Assembly: GCF_014451325.2 (NCBI RefSeq)
Contig: NZ_JACSCH020000015.1
Span: 162,264-226,263, forward strand
DNA length: 64,000 nucleotides
Origin: Streptomyces sp. CB02980
GTDB lineage: Bacteria; Actinomycetota; Actinomycetes; Streptomycetales; Streptomycetaceae
Direction: 5' to 3'
In this document: positions 26,789 to 34,548 of the stretch, piece after piece
Numbering within the stretch: position 1 is the stretch's first letter
Layout: every line of letters starts with the position of its first letter
Position numbers and translations under genes: made by a program
The notes under the pieces: generated by a model
Database searches by the model: none
Seen by the model: the letters and a program-made list of their open reading frames with translations, nothing else
Told to the model about the DNA's origin: nothing

Positions 26789-27580
26789 GTGGCTGAAGGA
26801 TCAGGCAGAGGGACAGGCGAAGGATCAGGACCGGACGCGGTGACACACGAGGGTGCACGCGAGGACCGGCGGGCCGGCACGGGCGCGAGCCCGCACCAGG
26901 TCACGCCCGTCACGCCCGAGCCCGAGGGTGTACGCGAGTACCGCATGGAGGAGCTGGCGGCCGCCGCCGGCATCACCGTGCGCACCCTGCGCTTCTACCG
27001 TGAGCGCGGACTGATCCCCCCGCCCCGCCGCGAGGGCCGGATCGCCTGGTACGACGAGCACCACCTGGCCCGGCTGCGCACGATCGCCGCCCTCCTGGAG
27101 CGCGGCCACACCCTCAACGGCATCGCCGATCTCACCACCGCCTTCGAGAGCGGGCGCAACGTCCGCGAGGTGCTCGCCCTCGGCGCTCCCAGCGAGGAGG
27201 AGCCGGTCCGCCTCACCCCCGAGGAACTCGCCGACCACTTCGCCGGCGAGGTCACCCCGGAGAACCTCGCCGCCGCCCTGGACCTCGGCTACCTCGTCAC
27301 CGACGGCGAGGAGATCATCCACATCAGCCGCCGGCTGCTCGACGTCTCCGCCGCGCTCGTCCGCGAGGGCGTCCCGCTCGCCGAGGTCCTCAAGGCCGGC
27401 GCCCGCGTCCGCGAGCACGCGGACGCCCTCGCCGGGCTCTTCACCGACCTGCTGCGCACCCACGCGGCCGAGGACGACCTGTGGCGGCTGCGCCCGCTCG
27501 CGAAGAGCGTGGTGGAGGCGGAACTGTCGATGGCCCTCGACCGCCGCCTGGGCCCAGGAGCCCCGCCGCAAGGCCCCTGA
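26789..27580 (+). CDS. MerR-family regulator
   Basis: The 263-residue protein has a disordered N-terminal 50 residues, a MerR winged helix (about 51-120, Y-R-M-E-E-L-A-A-A-A-G-I-T-V-R-T-L-R-F-Y-R-E-R-G) and a long C-terminal effector domain without the Cys motifs of metal sensors. GTG 26789 is supported by a -10 box 7 nt upstream; the DNA-binding domain itself could also start near the later M-E-E-L methionine. Divergence from the monooxygenase operon and shared palindromes suggest it controls that operon. It converges with the exonuclease gene, 15 bp away. Confidence 0.85.
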   Translation: MAEGSGRGTGEGSGPDAVTHEGAREDRRAGTGASPHQVTPVTPEPEGVREYRMEELAAAAGITVRTLRFYRERGLIPPPRREGRIAWYDEHHLARLRTIAALLERGHTLNGIADLTTAFESGRNVREVLALGAPSEEEPVRLTPEELADHFAGEVTPENLAAALDLGYLVTDGEEIIHISRRLLDVSAALVREGVPLAEVLKAGARVREHADALAGLFTDLLRTHAAEDDLWRLRPLAKSVVEAELSMALDRRLGPGAPPQGP

Positions 27581-27595
27581 GCACCGCCGACGCCC

Positions 27596-28399
27596 CTACA
27601 GCTCGTAGACGGCGGTCACGGGCGCGTGGTCGCTCCACCGCTCGGCATGGGTGGCGGCCCGCTCGACGTACGCCTTGACGGCCTTGGCGGCGAGCCCGGG
27701 GGTGGCGAGCTGGTAGTCGATGCGCCAGCCGCTGTCGTTGTCGAAGGCGCGGCCGCGGTAGGACCACCAGGAGTAGGGCCCCTCCTGCTCGGGGTGCAGG
27801 ACGCGCACGACGTCCACGTACCCTCCGTCGCCCTCCTCCAGCACCTTCCCGAACCACTCCCGCTCCTCGGGGAGGAAGCCGGCGTTCTTCTTGTTGGCCT
27901 TCCAGTTCTTGAGGTCGGCCTCCTGGTGGGCGATGTTCCAGTCGCCGCAGACGACGACCTCGCGGCCGTCGGCGGCGGACCGCTCCCGGAGCTCCTTCAG
28001 GTACGGCAGGAACTCGCCCATGAACCGGTACTTCTCGTCCTGGCGCTCGGTGCCGACCTCGCCGGAGGGCAGGTAGAGGCTGGCGACGGTGACGCCGGGC
28101 AGGTCGGCCTCGACGTACCGGCCGCTGGTGTCGAACTCGCTCGACCCGAAGCCGACGCGCACCCGGTCGGGCTCGCGGCGCGTGTAGAGGGACACCCCGG
28201 CGCGCCCCTTGGCGGCGGCGGGCGCGTGGACGGTGAACCAGCCCTCGGGCGCCCGCACCTCCGGCGGCAGCTGCGCCTCCTCGGCGCGCACCTCCTGGAG
28301 GCAGACGGCATCGGCGGAGGTCCCGCCGAGCCACTCGACGAACCCCTTCTTGGCGGCGGCACGGAGACCATTGACATTCACGGACGTCACAGTGAGCAT
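27596..28399 (-). CDS. xthA: Exodeoxyribonuclease III (AP endonuclease)
   Basis: The 267-residue protein has the exonuclease III/AP-endonuclease blocks in order: S-V-N-V-N-G-L-R-A, L-Q-E (metal-binding Glu near 38), G-D-W-N-I-A-H (Asp/Asn near 150), a D-N-D-S-G-W-R-I-D-Y block and the C-terminal catalytic S-D-H-A-P-V. It repairs abasic sites and 3'-blocked ends. ATG 28399 has no Shine-Dalgarno; TATTCT lies 6 nt upstream, so it is probably leaderless. It diverges from a GNAT gene with overlapping promoter space. Confidence 0.92.
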   Translation of the reverse strand: MLTVTSVNVNGLRAAAKKGFVEWLGGTSADAVCLQEVRAEEAQLPPEVRAPEGWFTVHAPAAAKGRAGVSLYTRREPDRVRVGFGSSEFDTSGRYVEADLPGVTVASLYLPSGEVGTERQDEKYRFMGEFLPYLKELRERSAADGREVVVCGDWNIAHQEADLKNWKANKKNAGFLPEEREWFGKVLEEGDGGYVDVVRVLHPEQEGPYSWWSYRGRAFDNDSGWRIDYQLATPGLAAKAVKAYVERAATHAERWSDHAPVTAVYEL

Positions 28400-28405
28400 C
28401 CCGGG

Positions 28406-28442
28406 AGAATACCGACACCATGCCATCGCATACATGTACGAT
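28406..28442. promoter_or_regulatory. Back-to-back -10 boxes of two leaderless genes
   Basis: TATTCT (minus strand, 28406-28411, 6 nt before ATG 28399) and TACGAT (plus strand, 28437-28442, 7 nt before ATG 28450) sit in a 50-bp divergent gap. The two promoters therefore occupy almost the same DNA and may interfere. TACATGTA at 28431-28438 is a palindrome between them. Confidence 0.55.
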
Positions 28443-28449
28443 ACTCCGC

Positions 28450-28929
28450 ATGAACATCCAGCCCACGCCTTACGACCACCCCGACGCCGTCGCGCTCAAC
28501 GACGCGGTCCAGGCGGAGTACGCCGTCCGCTACGGCGACGAGGGCGACGCCACACCGCTGGACGCCGGGATGTTCGTCCCTCCCCAGGGCCTCTACCTCC
28601 TCGCGTACGCCCCCTGGGGCGACCCGGTCGCCACGGGCGGCTGGCGCACCCAGGACAAGAACGACGAGGGCTACGAGAACGGCGACGCCGAACTCAAGCG
28701 CATGTACGTGATCCCCGATGCCCGCGGCCTGGGCCTGGCCCGCCGCATCCTCTCCGCCCTGGAATCCGACGCCCGCGAGGCCGGCCGCACCCGCATGGTC
28801 CTGGAAACGGGCACGGCCCAGCCGGAGGCGATAGCCCTCTACACCTCGAGCGGCTACGAACCGTGCGCCAAATTCGGCATGTACCGCGACTACGACAACA
28901 GCCGCTGCTTCGCCAAGCCGCTGATCTGA
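28450..28929 (+). CDS. GNAT-family N-acetyltransferase
   Basis: The 159-residue protein has the GNAT acetyl-CoA motif: L-K-R-M-Y-V-I-P-D-A-R-G-L-G-L-A-R-R-I-L (residues 79-98), then the L-E-T-G-x-x-Q-P-E-A-I-A-L-Y-x-x-x-G-Y block and a final C-F-x-K-P-L typical of MarR-fused or stand-alone actinobacterial acetyltransferases. The substrate is unknown. The start is set by a -10 box 7 nt upstream rather than by a ribosome site. A hairpin follows the stop. Confidence 0.85.
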   Translation: MNIQPTPYDHPDAVALNDAVQAEYAVRYGDEGDATPLDAGMFVPPQGLYLLAYAPWGDPVATGGWRTQDKNDEGYENGDAELKRMYVIPDARGLGLARRILSALESDAREAGRTRMVLETGTAQPEAIALYTSSGYEPCAKFGMYRDYDNSRCFAKPLI

Positions 28930-28939
28930 GGACCCCGGG

Positions 28940-28957
28940 GCGCCCCCAAGGGGGCGC
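28940..28957 (+). terminator. Terminator after the GNAT gene
   Basis: An 8-bp perfect GC stem (28940-28947 and 28950-28957) followed by TTCT lies 10 nt after the stop codon. Confidence 0.65.
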
Positions 28958-28985
28958 TTCTCCACGGCACTTCCGGAAAAGCAGA

Positions 28986-29017
28986 AATCCCGCCCGATCT
29001 TTCGATCGGACGGGATT
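28986..29017 (-). terminator. Terminator after tRNA-Ala
   Basis: A 14-bp stem with one mismatch (28986-28999 and 29004-29017), 11 nt downstream of the tRNA on the minus strand, is followed on that strand by a T-rich tail (TTTCTGCTTTT). Confidence 0.8.
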
Positions 29018-29028
29018 CCCGTTGTCTG

Positions 29029-29102
29029 TGGACCTGTGGGGATTTGAACCCCAGACCCCCTCGATGCGAACGAGGTGCGCTACCAGACTGCGCCACAGGC
29101 CC
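29029..29102 (-). tRNA. tRNA-Ala (anticodon CGC)
   Basis: The 74-nt gene folds into a full cloverleaf: 7-bp acceptor stem, D arm, a 5-bp anticodon stem with loop TTCGCAT (anticodon CGC, reading GCG) and a T arm with loop TTCAAAT. The acceptor stem contains G3-U70, the alanine identity pair, and the discriminator is A73. CCA is not encoded. No integration-site duplication of its 3' end was seen nearby. Confidence 0.96.
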
Positions 29103-29193
29103 TTGCGACGTGTGAAACATTAGCATCCCGACCGGCTCAGGCAAAAATCCGTTCCCGCGCAGGTCAGCCGGGGCCGTCGCGGGCCCCTTCGGG

Positions 29194-30234
29194 TCATTCG
29201 TTGGCCGCCCGGGGGCGGTCGTCGTCCGCGTACTGGTCGAAGAGCGGGGTACGGCCGTGGTCGCGGTTGCGGCGCGGAGGGGTGGTGCGCTGGCGCGGCG
29301 CCGGCGACGGGGTGGGGGCCGGGTCGGCCACCGTGGAGGAGCGGGCCGCGCTCCAGGTCTCCGGGTCTGTGATGTCGATGCCGCTCGTGGCACGCGGGGC
29401 GACCGGGGCGGTGACGTACGTGGGGAGCGGGACCGGGACCGGGTCCCAGCTGTCGCCACGGGCCGGGCCGCGGTCGCGCTGCTGGTCGACCCACTCCGCG
29501 TGGTCGGTCTGCTCGACCAGGGCGCGCCGGTCCGCCTCCTGCGGGGAGGGTCCCGGGGCGGACTCGGGCGACAGCTCGGGCGTGGGCGCCGGACGTCGGC
29601 TCTCGCGGAGCCGCGCCGCCGCGGCCTCCGCGCGCCGCCGGTCCATCACGTACACGAAGCGGCGGCGTTCCTGGACCCGCAGGTGCACGATGTACGTGCT
29701 GAGGAGCAGCGCGGGCACGGCCGGCACCCACAGGAAGGCGACCCCGCCGACGGCGGCGACGACCGCGCCGAGGGTGAAGCCGGCGAAGAGCAGCGTCGTG
29801 GTGCGGCGGCGCCGGGCGAGGACCTTGCCGCGGCGGGCACGCTCGGCCGCCGCGCCCGTGGCGGGGCGTACCGGTGCCGGGGCGGGGTTCGGAGCGGGTT
29901 GCGGCGCCGGCTCCCGCTCGGGGAGTTCCAGGCGCGCTTCCGTTCTGGCCGCGGGCGCGGAAAACGCCCGGACGTCGACCGAGCTCAAATGCTCGGTTTC
30001 CGCGTCCGGGTCCACGTCGGGCGTCGGACCCTCCGCCGTACGGTCCCGCTGCTTGAGCTCCTTGGCATATCGGCGCTCCATGCCCGCCCGTCCGGAAAGC
30101 AGCCGGATGGCGGTGCTGAAGCGTTCCGTCGGACGGGCTTCATTCAGCTCGTCCTGCCTGCGGAGCCACATCGGTACCAAGTAGGCGGCCCAGGCCCCGA
30201 CGATGACTGCGTAGATGAGGCCGCTGCTGCTCAC
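29194..30234 (-). CDS. sepX: SepX/GlpR-type actinobacterial divisome membrane protein
   Basis: The 346-residue protein has an N-terminal helix with the family block S-S-G-L-I-Y-A-V-I-V-G-A-W-A-A-Y-L-V-P (residues 2-20), then W-L-R-R, a disordered Pro-rich stretch, two adjacent helices (about 145-186) and a disordered Pro/Arg-rich tail. It resembles proteins named SepX in Streptomyces and GlpR in Corynebacterium, membrane partners of the gephyrin-like protein Glp in cell division. The gene order here (galU, glp/moeA, rimJ, sepX) matches that context. GTG 30234 has a TACCGT box 7 nt upstream, so it may also have its own leaderless transcript. Confidence 0.8.
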   Translation of the reverse strand: MSSSGLIYAVIVGAWAAYLVPMWLRRQDELNEARPTERFSTAIRLLSGRAGMERRYAKELKQRDRTAEGPTPDVDPDAETEHLSSVDVRAFSAPAARTEARLELPEREPAPQPAPNPAPAPVRPATGAAAERARRGKVLARRRRTTTLLFAGFTLGAVVAAVGGVAFLWVPAVPALLLSTYIVHLRVQERRRFVYVMDRRRAEAAAARLRESRRPAPTPELSPESAPGPSPQEADRRALVEQTDHAEWVDQQRDRGPARGDSWDPVPVPLPTYVTAPVAPRATSGIDITDPETWSAARSSTVADPAPTPSPAPRQRTTPPRRNRDHGRTPLFDQYADDDRPRAANE

Positions 30235-30241
30235 GCCTCAC

Positions 30242-30247
30242 ACGGTA
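30242..30247 (-). promoter_or_regulatory. -10 box (TACCGT) upstream of the sepX-like gene
   Basis: TACCGT ends exactly 7 nt before GTG 30234. The 137-bp gap up to rimJ is strikingly AT-rich (around 30310-30390) for this genome, which fits a promoter region separate from the galU operon. Confidence 0.55.
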
Positions 30248-30371
30248 GAGGGGTTCGCGCGACGGCATCGGCCAATTGGCCCGGTGTGTCGCACGATCTG
30301 GCTGATATCACTGAACTTTTTTGTGATTGTTCAGATCGATTGACTGCCAACTACCGATTGAATTCGAACAC

Positions 30372-30983
30372 TTATTTTATTCTCGCCTGATGCCAGCGGC
30401 GCAGCAGCCCCTCCGGCACCTCCTCCGCCGTCAGCGCGAAGACCAGATGGTCCCGCCACGCACCGTCGATGTGGAGGTAGCGGGGCCGCAACCCCTCATC
30501 GCGGAACCCCAGTTTCTCGACGACCCGGCGCGACGGCCCGTTCTCCGGACGGATGCACACCTCCATCCGGTGCAGACCGACCGAGCGGAAGCAGTGATCG
30601 ACCGCCAGCGCGACCGCCGTCGGCATGACACCGCGTCCGGCCACCTCGCTGTCCACCCAGTAGCCCACGTGCCCGGAGCACATCGACCCCCAGGTGATGC
30701 CCGCGACGGTCAACTGCCCGACCAGCCGCCCCCGGTACTCGATCACGAACGGCAGCATCCGCCCGGCGTTCGCCTCCGACCGCAGATGGCGAACCATCTG
30801 ACGGTACGTCGGCCGCTGCGTCACCGGCCCGCCCGGGGGCGGCGGCGGAACCGTCGCCTCCCAGGGCCGCAGCCACTCCCGGTTGCGCCGGTTCACCTCG
30901 CGCCAGGCCGCGTGGTCGCGCATCTTTATCGGACGGAGCATCACCTCTCCGTCCACGAGGACGACCGGCCAGGTCGGGATCAC
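30372..30983 (-). CDS. rimJ: RimJ-type ribosomal-protein N-acetyltransferase
   Basis: The 203-residue GNAT protein has the RimJ/RimL pattern: L-R-P-I-K-M-R-D-H-A-A-W near the start, G-x-V-G-Y-W-V-D (near 105), V-A-G-R-G-V-M-P-T-A for acetyl-CoA, then N-G-P-S-R-R-V-V-E-K-L-G-F-R and L-H-I-D-G-A-W-R-D-H. It likely acetylates N-termini of ribosomal or other proteins. GTG 30983 overlaps the stop of the mog gene (GTGA). It is a conserved member of the galU-glp-sepX neighbourhood in actinobacteria. Confidence 0.88.
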   Translation of the reverse strand: MIPTWPVVLVDGEVMLRPIKMRDHAAWREVNRRNREWLRPWEATVPPPPPGGPVTQRPTYRQMVRHLRSEANAGRMLPFVIEYRGRLVGQLTVAGITWGSMCSGHVGYWVDSEVAGRGVMPTAVALAVDHCFRSVGLHRMEVCIRPENGPSRRVVEKLGFRDEGLRPRYLHIDGAWRDHLVFALTAEEVPEGLLRRWHQARIK

Positions 30984-31579
30984 GACGTTCTCGGGTGGTC
31001 GCCGCCGCGGATCTGGTCGACGGCGTGCCGCAGGATCGGCTCCAGGACGGTCAGCCCGTCCCGTACCCCGCCGGAAGACCCCGGCAGGTTCACGATCAGC
31101 GTGCCGTCCGCGACCCCCGCGAGGCCCCGCGAGAGCGCCGCCGTCGGCACCTTCTCCCGGCCGTACGCCCGGATCGCCTCCGGAATGCCCGGGATCTCCC
31201 GCTCCAGGACCCGGCGGGTCACCTCGGGCGTCTCGTCGGTGGGCGAGATGCCCGTACCGCCGGTGGTCACGATCGCGTCGTACCCCGCGGCGATCCCGGC
31301 CCGCAGCGCCGCCTCGACGGGCGCCCCGTCCGGGACGACCTGCGGGCCCTCCACGGTGAAGCCCATCCGGGCGAGGGCCTCGGCGATCAGCGGACCGCCC
31401 TTGTCCTCGTACACCCCGGCAGCCGCCCGGTTCGAGGCCGTGACGACCAGGGCCGAGTAGGCCGCCGCGCCCGTCGCCGACGAGGCCCCGGCCCCGTGCG
31501 GCTCGCGCGCCTCGTGTCCCGCGTGCTCCTCGCGCTCCTCGTGCTCGTGCACGCCCGACACCCGGCCACCGCGGCTCAC
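30980..31579 (-). CDS. mog: MogA/MoaB-type molybdopterin adenylyltransferase
   Basis: The 199-residue protein has the MoCF-biosynthesis fold: V-V-T-A-S-N-R-A-A-A-G-V-Y-E-D, the catalytic T-T-G-G-T-G-I-S-P-T-D segment (near residue 110) and N-L-P-G-S-S-G-G-V. It adenylates molybdopterin before metal insertion. About 40 extra N-terminal residues are His/Glu-rich (His 11, 13, 19, 22, 28), possibly a metal tether. GTG 31579 overlaps the moaC stop (GTGA). It supports the molybdoenzyme encoded at 45964-48276. Confidence 0.88.
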   Translation of the reverse strand: MSRGGRVSGVHEHEEREEHAGHEAREPHGAGASSATGAAAYSALVVTASNRAAAGVYEDKGGPLIAEALARMGFTVEGPQVVPDGAPVEAALRAGIAAGYDAIVTTGGTGISPTDETPEVTRRVLEREIPGIPEAIRAYGREKVPTAALSRGLAGVADGTLIVNLPGSSGGVRDGLTVLEPILRHAVDQIRGGDHPRTS

Positions 31580-32061
31580 GACTCGCTCCGCGTCCAGTGG
31601 CCCGACTTTCCGCCCGTCTTCTCCTCCACCCGTACGTCGGAGATGACCGCGCCCTTGTCGACCGCCTTCACCATGTCGACCACCGTCAGGGCCGCCACCG
31701 AGACCGCCGTCAGGGCCTCCATCTCGACGCCCGTCCGGTCCGTGGTCTTCACCGTCGCCAGGATCTCGACCGCGTCGTCGGTGACCGCCAGGTCCAGGGT
31801 CACGCCCGACACGGCCAGCGGGTGGCAGAGCGGGATGAGGTCCGGGGTCTTCTTGGCGCCCATGATCCCGGCGATCCGGGCCGTGGCGAGCGCGTCGCCC
31901 TTCGGGACGCCCTCGCCGCGCAGCAGCTCGATCACGCGCGGCGAGACGAGCACCCGCCCGCTGGCGCGCGCCGTGCGGGACGTGACGTCCTTCGCCGAGA
32001 CGTCGACCATGCGGGCCGCGCCCGCCTCGTCGATGTGGGTGAGACCTTGCTGCGTGCTCAT
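31576..32061 (-). CDS. moaC: Cyclic pyranopterin monophosphate synthase MoaC
   Basis: The 161-residue protein matches MoaC over its full length: L-T-H-I-D-E-x-G-A-A-R-M-V-D-V near the start, A-G-I-M-G-A-K-K-T-P-D-L-I-P-L-C-H-P-L (active-site Lys and His) and the C-terminal V-E-M-E-A-L-T-A-V-S-V-A-A-L-T-V-V-D-M-V-K. It makes cyclic pyranopterin monophosphate, the second half of the first step to molybdopterin. ATG 32061 is the family start; the weak upstream GGGAG is 11 nt away. It lies in the glp-moaC-mog-rimJ operon. Confidence 0.95.
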   Translation of the reverse strand: MSTQQGLTHIDEAGAARMVDVSAKDVTSRTARASGRVLVSPRVIELLRGEGVPKGDALATARIAGIMGAKKTPDLIPLCHPLAVSGVTLDLAVTDDAVEILATVKTTDRTGVEMEALTAVSVAALTVVDMVKAVDKGAVISDVRVEEKTGGKSGHWTRSES

Positions 32062-32118
32062 CGCCGTGACACTCCCGGTCGCTGTGTGGGACGACACCGT
32101 ACCCCCACCCTCGCCCCC

Positions 32119-33528
32119 TCAGCCGAGGAGGACCACTTCCAGCTCGGCACCCGGCTCCACGCTCTCCGTCTCCTCCGGGACCACGAGCAGGCAGTCCGCG
32201 TGCGCGAGGGCCGCGATCAGATGGGAGCCCGCACCGCCCACCGGAGTGACGGTGCCCGCCGCCGGGTCGTACGTCCCCCGGAGGAACTGCCTCCGCCCGG
32301 CGGGCGAGGACAGCGCCTTGTCGGCGGCCAGCTCGGCCCGCACCCGGGGCCGGTGCAGGTCCTCGACGCCCATCAGGGCCCGGATCGCGGGCCGGACGAA
32401 CAGCTCGAAGGAGACGTACGAGGAGACCGGGTTGCCCGGCAGGGCGAGCAGCGGGATCTGCTCGGCGCCGATCGCGCCGAAGCCCTGGGGCTTGCCCGGC
32501 TGCATGGCCAGCTTGCGGAAGTCGACCTGCCCGTCGGCGGTCAGCGCCTCCTTGACCACGTCGTACGCGCCGACGCTCACGCCGCCCGTGGTCACGATCA
32601 GATCGGCCCGGATGAGCTGGTCCTCGATGGTGGCGCGCAGCGACTCGGCGTCGTCGGCGACGGCCCCCACCCGGTACGCGAGCGCGCCCGCGTCCCGCGC
32701 GGCCGCGGCGAGCGCGAAGCTGTTGGAGTCGTGGATCTGGCCCTCGCCCAGCGGCTCGCCCGGCTGGACCAGCTCGCTGCCGGTGGACATGACGACCACC
32801 CGGGGGCGGGGCCGCACCCGGACGGTGCCGCGGCCGATCGCGGCGAGCAGCCCGATCTGCGGCGGCCCGAGCACCGTGCCGGCCGACAGGGCCAGCTCCC
32901 CGGCCCGTACGTCGCTCCCCCGCTCGCGGACATGGGCGCCGGCCTCCGCGGCGCGGTGCACCCGGACCTCGCCGGACGCGCCCTCGGGGGCGGCGCTCGC
33001 GGCGGTCATGCCGGTGGCCGCGCCCCCGCCCGTACCGCCGTCGGTCCACTCGACGGGGACGACGGCCTCGGCGCCGGGCGGCAGCGGGGCGCCGGTCATG
33101 ATCCGGGCGGCCTGGCCGGGGCCGACCTCGGGCAGGCCGCCGGCGCCCGCCGCGACGTCGCCGACGACGGTCAGGACGGCGGGGAACTCCTCGGTGGCCC
33201 CGGCGACATCGGCGACCCGGACCGCGTACCCGTCCATGGAGCTGTTGTCGAAGGGCGGCAGCGCGACCGGCACCGTCACGTCCTCGACGAGGACACAGCC
33301 CTGCGCGTCGAGGAGTTGCAGCTCGATGGGTTCGAGCGGGCCGACCGTCGCGAGGATGTCGGCCAGGTGCTCGTCCACCGACCACAGCCCGCGCGCGGGC
33401 CCCGCGCAGGGGTCGGCCACCTTCTCCTCGTCGCCATGGACGTGATCGCCGTGGTCGTGGCCGTCGTGGTCCTGGCCGTCGTGATCGTGGTCGTCGTGGG
33501 ACGGCGACGGTGCCGCGCTGCTGCTCAA
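32119..33528 (-). CDS. glp: MoeA-family protein, probably the gephyrin-like division protein Glp
   Basis: The 469-residue protein covers MoeA domains I-IV: P-F-D-N-S-S-M-D-G-Y-A-V (near 85), R-I-M-T-G-A-P-L-P, the MPT-binding S-T-G-S-E-L, T-T-G-G-V-S-V-G-A-Y-D and A-L-P-G-N-P-V-S-S. It has an N-terminal His/Asp-rich arm (eight His in residues 11-31). No ATG exists at the start; TTG 33528 lies 10 nt after AGGAG in the end of galU and is my choice. By neighbourhood (galU, rimJ, sepX) it corresponds to the corynebacterial Glp, which moonlights in cell division, but Mo insertion remains possible. Confidence 0.82.
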   Translation of the reverse strand: MSSSAAPSPSHDDHDHDGQDHDGHDHGDHVHGDEEKVADPCAGPARGLWSVDEHLADILATVGPLEPIELQLLDAQGCVLVEDVTVPVALPPFDNSSMDGYAVRVADVAGATEEFPAVLTVVGDVAAGAGGLPEVGPGQAARIMTGAPLPPGAEAVVPVEWTDGGTGGGAATGMTAASAAPEGASGEVRVHRAAEAGAHVRERGSDVRAGELALSAGTVLGPPQIGLLAAIGRGTVRVRPRPRVVVMSTGSELVQPGEPLGEGQIHDSNSFALAAAARDAGALAYRVGAVADDAESLRATIEDQLIRADLIVTTGGVSVGAYDVVKEALTADGQVDFRKLAMQPGKPQGFGAIGAEQIPLLALPGNPVSSYVSFELFVRPAIRALMGVEDLHRPRVRAELAADKALSSPAGRRQFLRGTYDPAAGTVTPVGGAGSHLIAALAHADCLLVVPEETESVEPGAELEVVLLG

Positions 33529-33532
33529 GGTG

Positions 33533-34444
33533 CTACATCTCCTCGCTGACGTATCTCCGGAGCCAGGCCCGGAAGTCCGGTCCCAGATCTTCACGTTCGC
33601 ACGCGAGTCTGACAATGGCACGCAGATAGTCACCGCGGTCACCGGTGTCATAACGACGGCCCTTGAAGACGACGCCGTGCACCGGGCCGCCGATCTTCTC
33701 GTCCGAGGCGAGCTTCTGCAGCGCGTCCGTCAGCTGGATCTCCCCGCCGCGGCCCGGTTCGGTCTCCCGCAGCATCCCGAAGACGGCCGGATCCAGCACA
33801 TAACGGCCGATGATCGCGTAGTTGCTGGGCGCCTCGTCCGCGTCCGGCTTCTCGACCAGGTCCGTCACCTTCACGACGTCCGCATCGACGGTCGCCTCGA
33901 CCGCCGCGCAGCCGTACAGATGGATCTGCGAGGGCTCGACCTCCATGAGGGCGATCACGCTGCCGCCCTCGCGCTCCTGGATCTCCACCATCCGCGCGAG
34001 CAGCGGGTCGCGGGGGTCGATCAGGTCGTCGCCGAGGAGCACCGCGAAGGGCTGGTCGCCGACGTGCGGGGCGGCGCAGAGCACGGCGTGGCCGAGGCCG
34101 CGCGGGGCGCCCTGGCGCACGTAGTGCATGGTGGCGAGGTCGCTGGACTCCTGGACCTTGGAGAGGCGTTCGGCGTCGCCCTTCCGCGTCAGGGCCTCCT
34201 CCAGCTCGTAGTTCCGGTCGAAGTGGTCCTCCAGGGGACGCTTGTTCCGGCCGGTGATCATCAGGACGTCGGAGAGGCCGGCCGCGACGGCCTCCTCGAC
34301 GACGTACTGGATGGCCGGCTTGTCGACGACCGGCAGCATCTCCTTCGGCGTCGCCTTGGTCGCCGGGAGGAAGCGGGTACCGAGGCCTGCGGCGGGGATG
34401 ACAGCCTTGCTGATCCGGCCGAGCCTGGGGAGCAAGTGATTCAT
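33533..34444 (-). CDS. galU: UTP-glucose-1-phosphate uridylyltransferase
   Basis: The 303-residue enzyme has the nucleotidyltransferase motif V-I-P-A-A-G-L-G-T-R-F-L-P-A-T-K-A-x-P-K-E-M-L (residues 14 onward) and family blocks such as G-L-G-H-A-V-L-C and V-E-K-P. It makes UDP-glucose for envelope sugars. ATG 34444 has TAAGGT 7 nt upstream and no ribosome site, so it heads the operon as a leaderless gene. The glp start lies 4 nt after its stop. It diverges from the 5-FTHF cyclo-ligase gene. Confidence 0.95.
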   Translation of the reverse strand: MNHLLPRLGRISKAVIPAAGLGTRFLPATKATPKEMLPVVDKPAIQYVVEEAVAAGLSDVLMITGRNKRPLEDHFDRNYELEEALTRKGDAERLSKVQESSDLATMHYVRQGAPRGLGHAVLCAAPHVGDQPFAVLLGDDLIDPRDPLLARMVEIQEREGGSVIALMEVEPSQIHLYGCAAVEATVDADVVKVTDLVEKPDADEAPSNYAIIGRYVLDPAVFGMLRETEPGRGGEIQLTDALQKLASDEKIGGPVHGVVFKGRRYDTGDRGDYLRAIVRLACEREDLGPDFRAWLRRYVSEEM

Positions 34445-34451
34445 GCGGTGC

Positions 34452-34457
34452 ACCTTA
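34452..34457 (-). promoter_or_regulatory. -10 box (TAAGGT) of the galU operon
   Basis: TAAGGT on the minus strand ends exactly 7 nt before the galU ATG, the best -10 match among the leaderless promoters in the window. Confidence 0.6.
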
Positions 34458-34548
34458 GCCGTTCGGAATGAGAGGAAGATGTGGCTTCGGTTAACTTCCT
34501 TCACATAAAGACAGTTTCGAGAGTTTGGCGAATTCGCATGGGGCCGAC

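Noticed and set aside
29029..29102. tRNA-Ala as an integration site for a mobile element
   Set aside because: No integrase gene, no direct repeat of the tRNA 3' end and no island-like gene content on either side.
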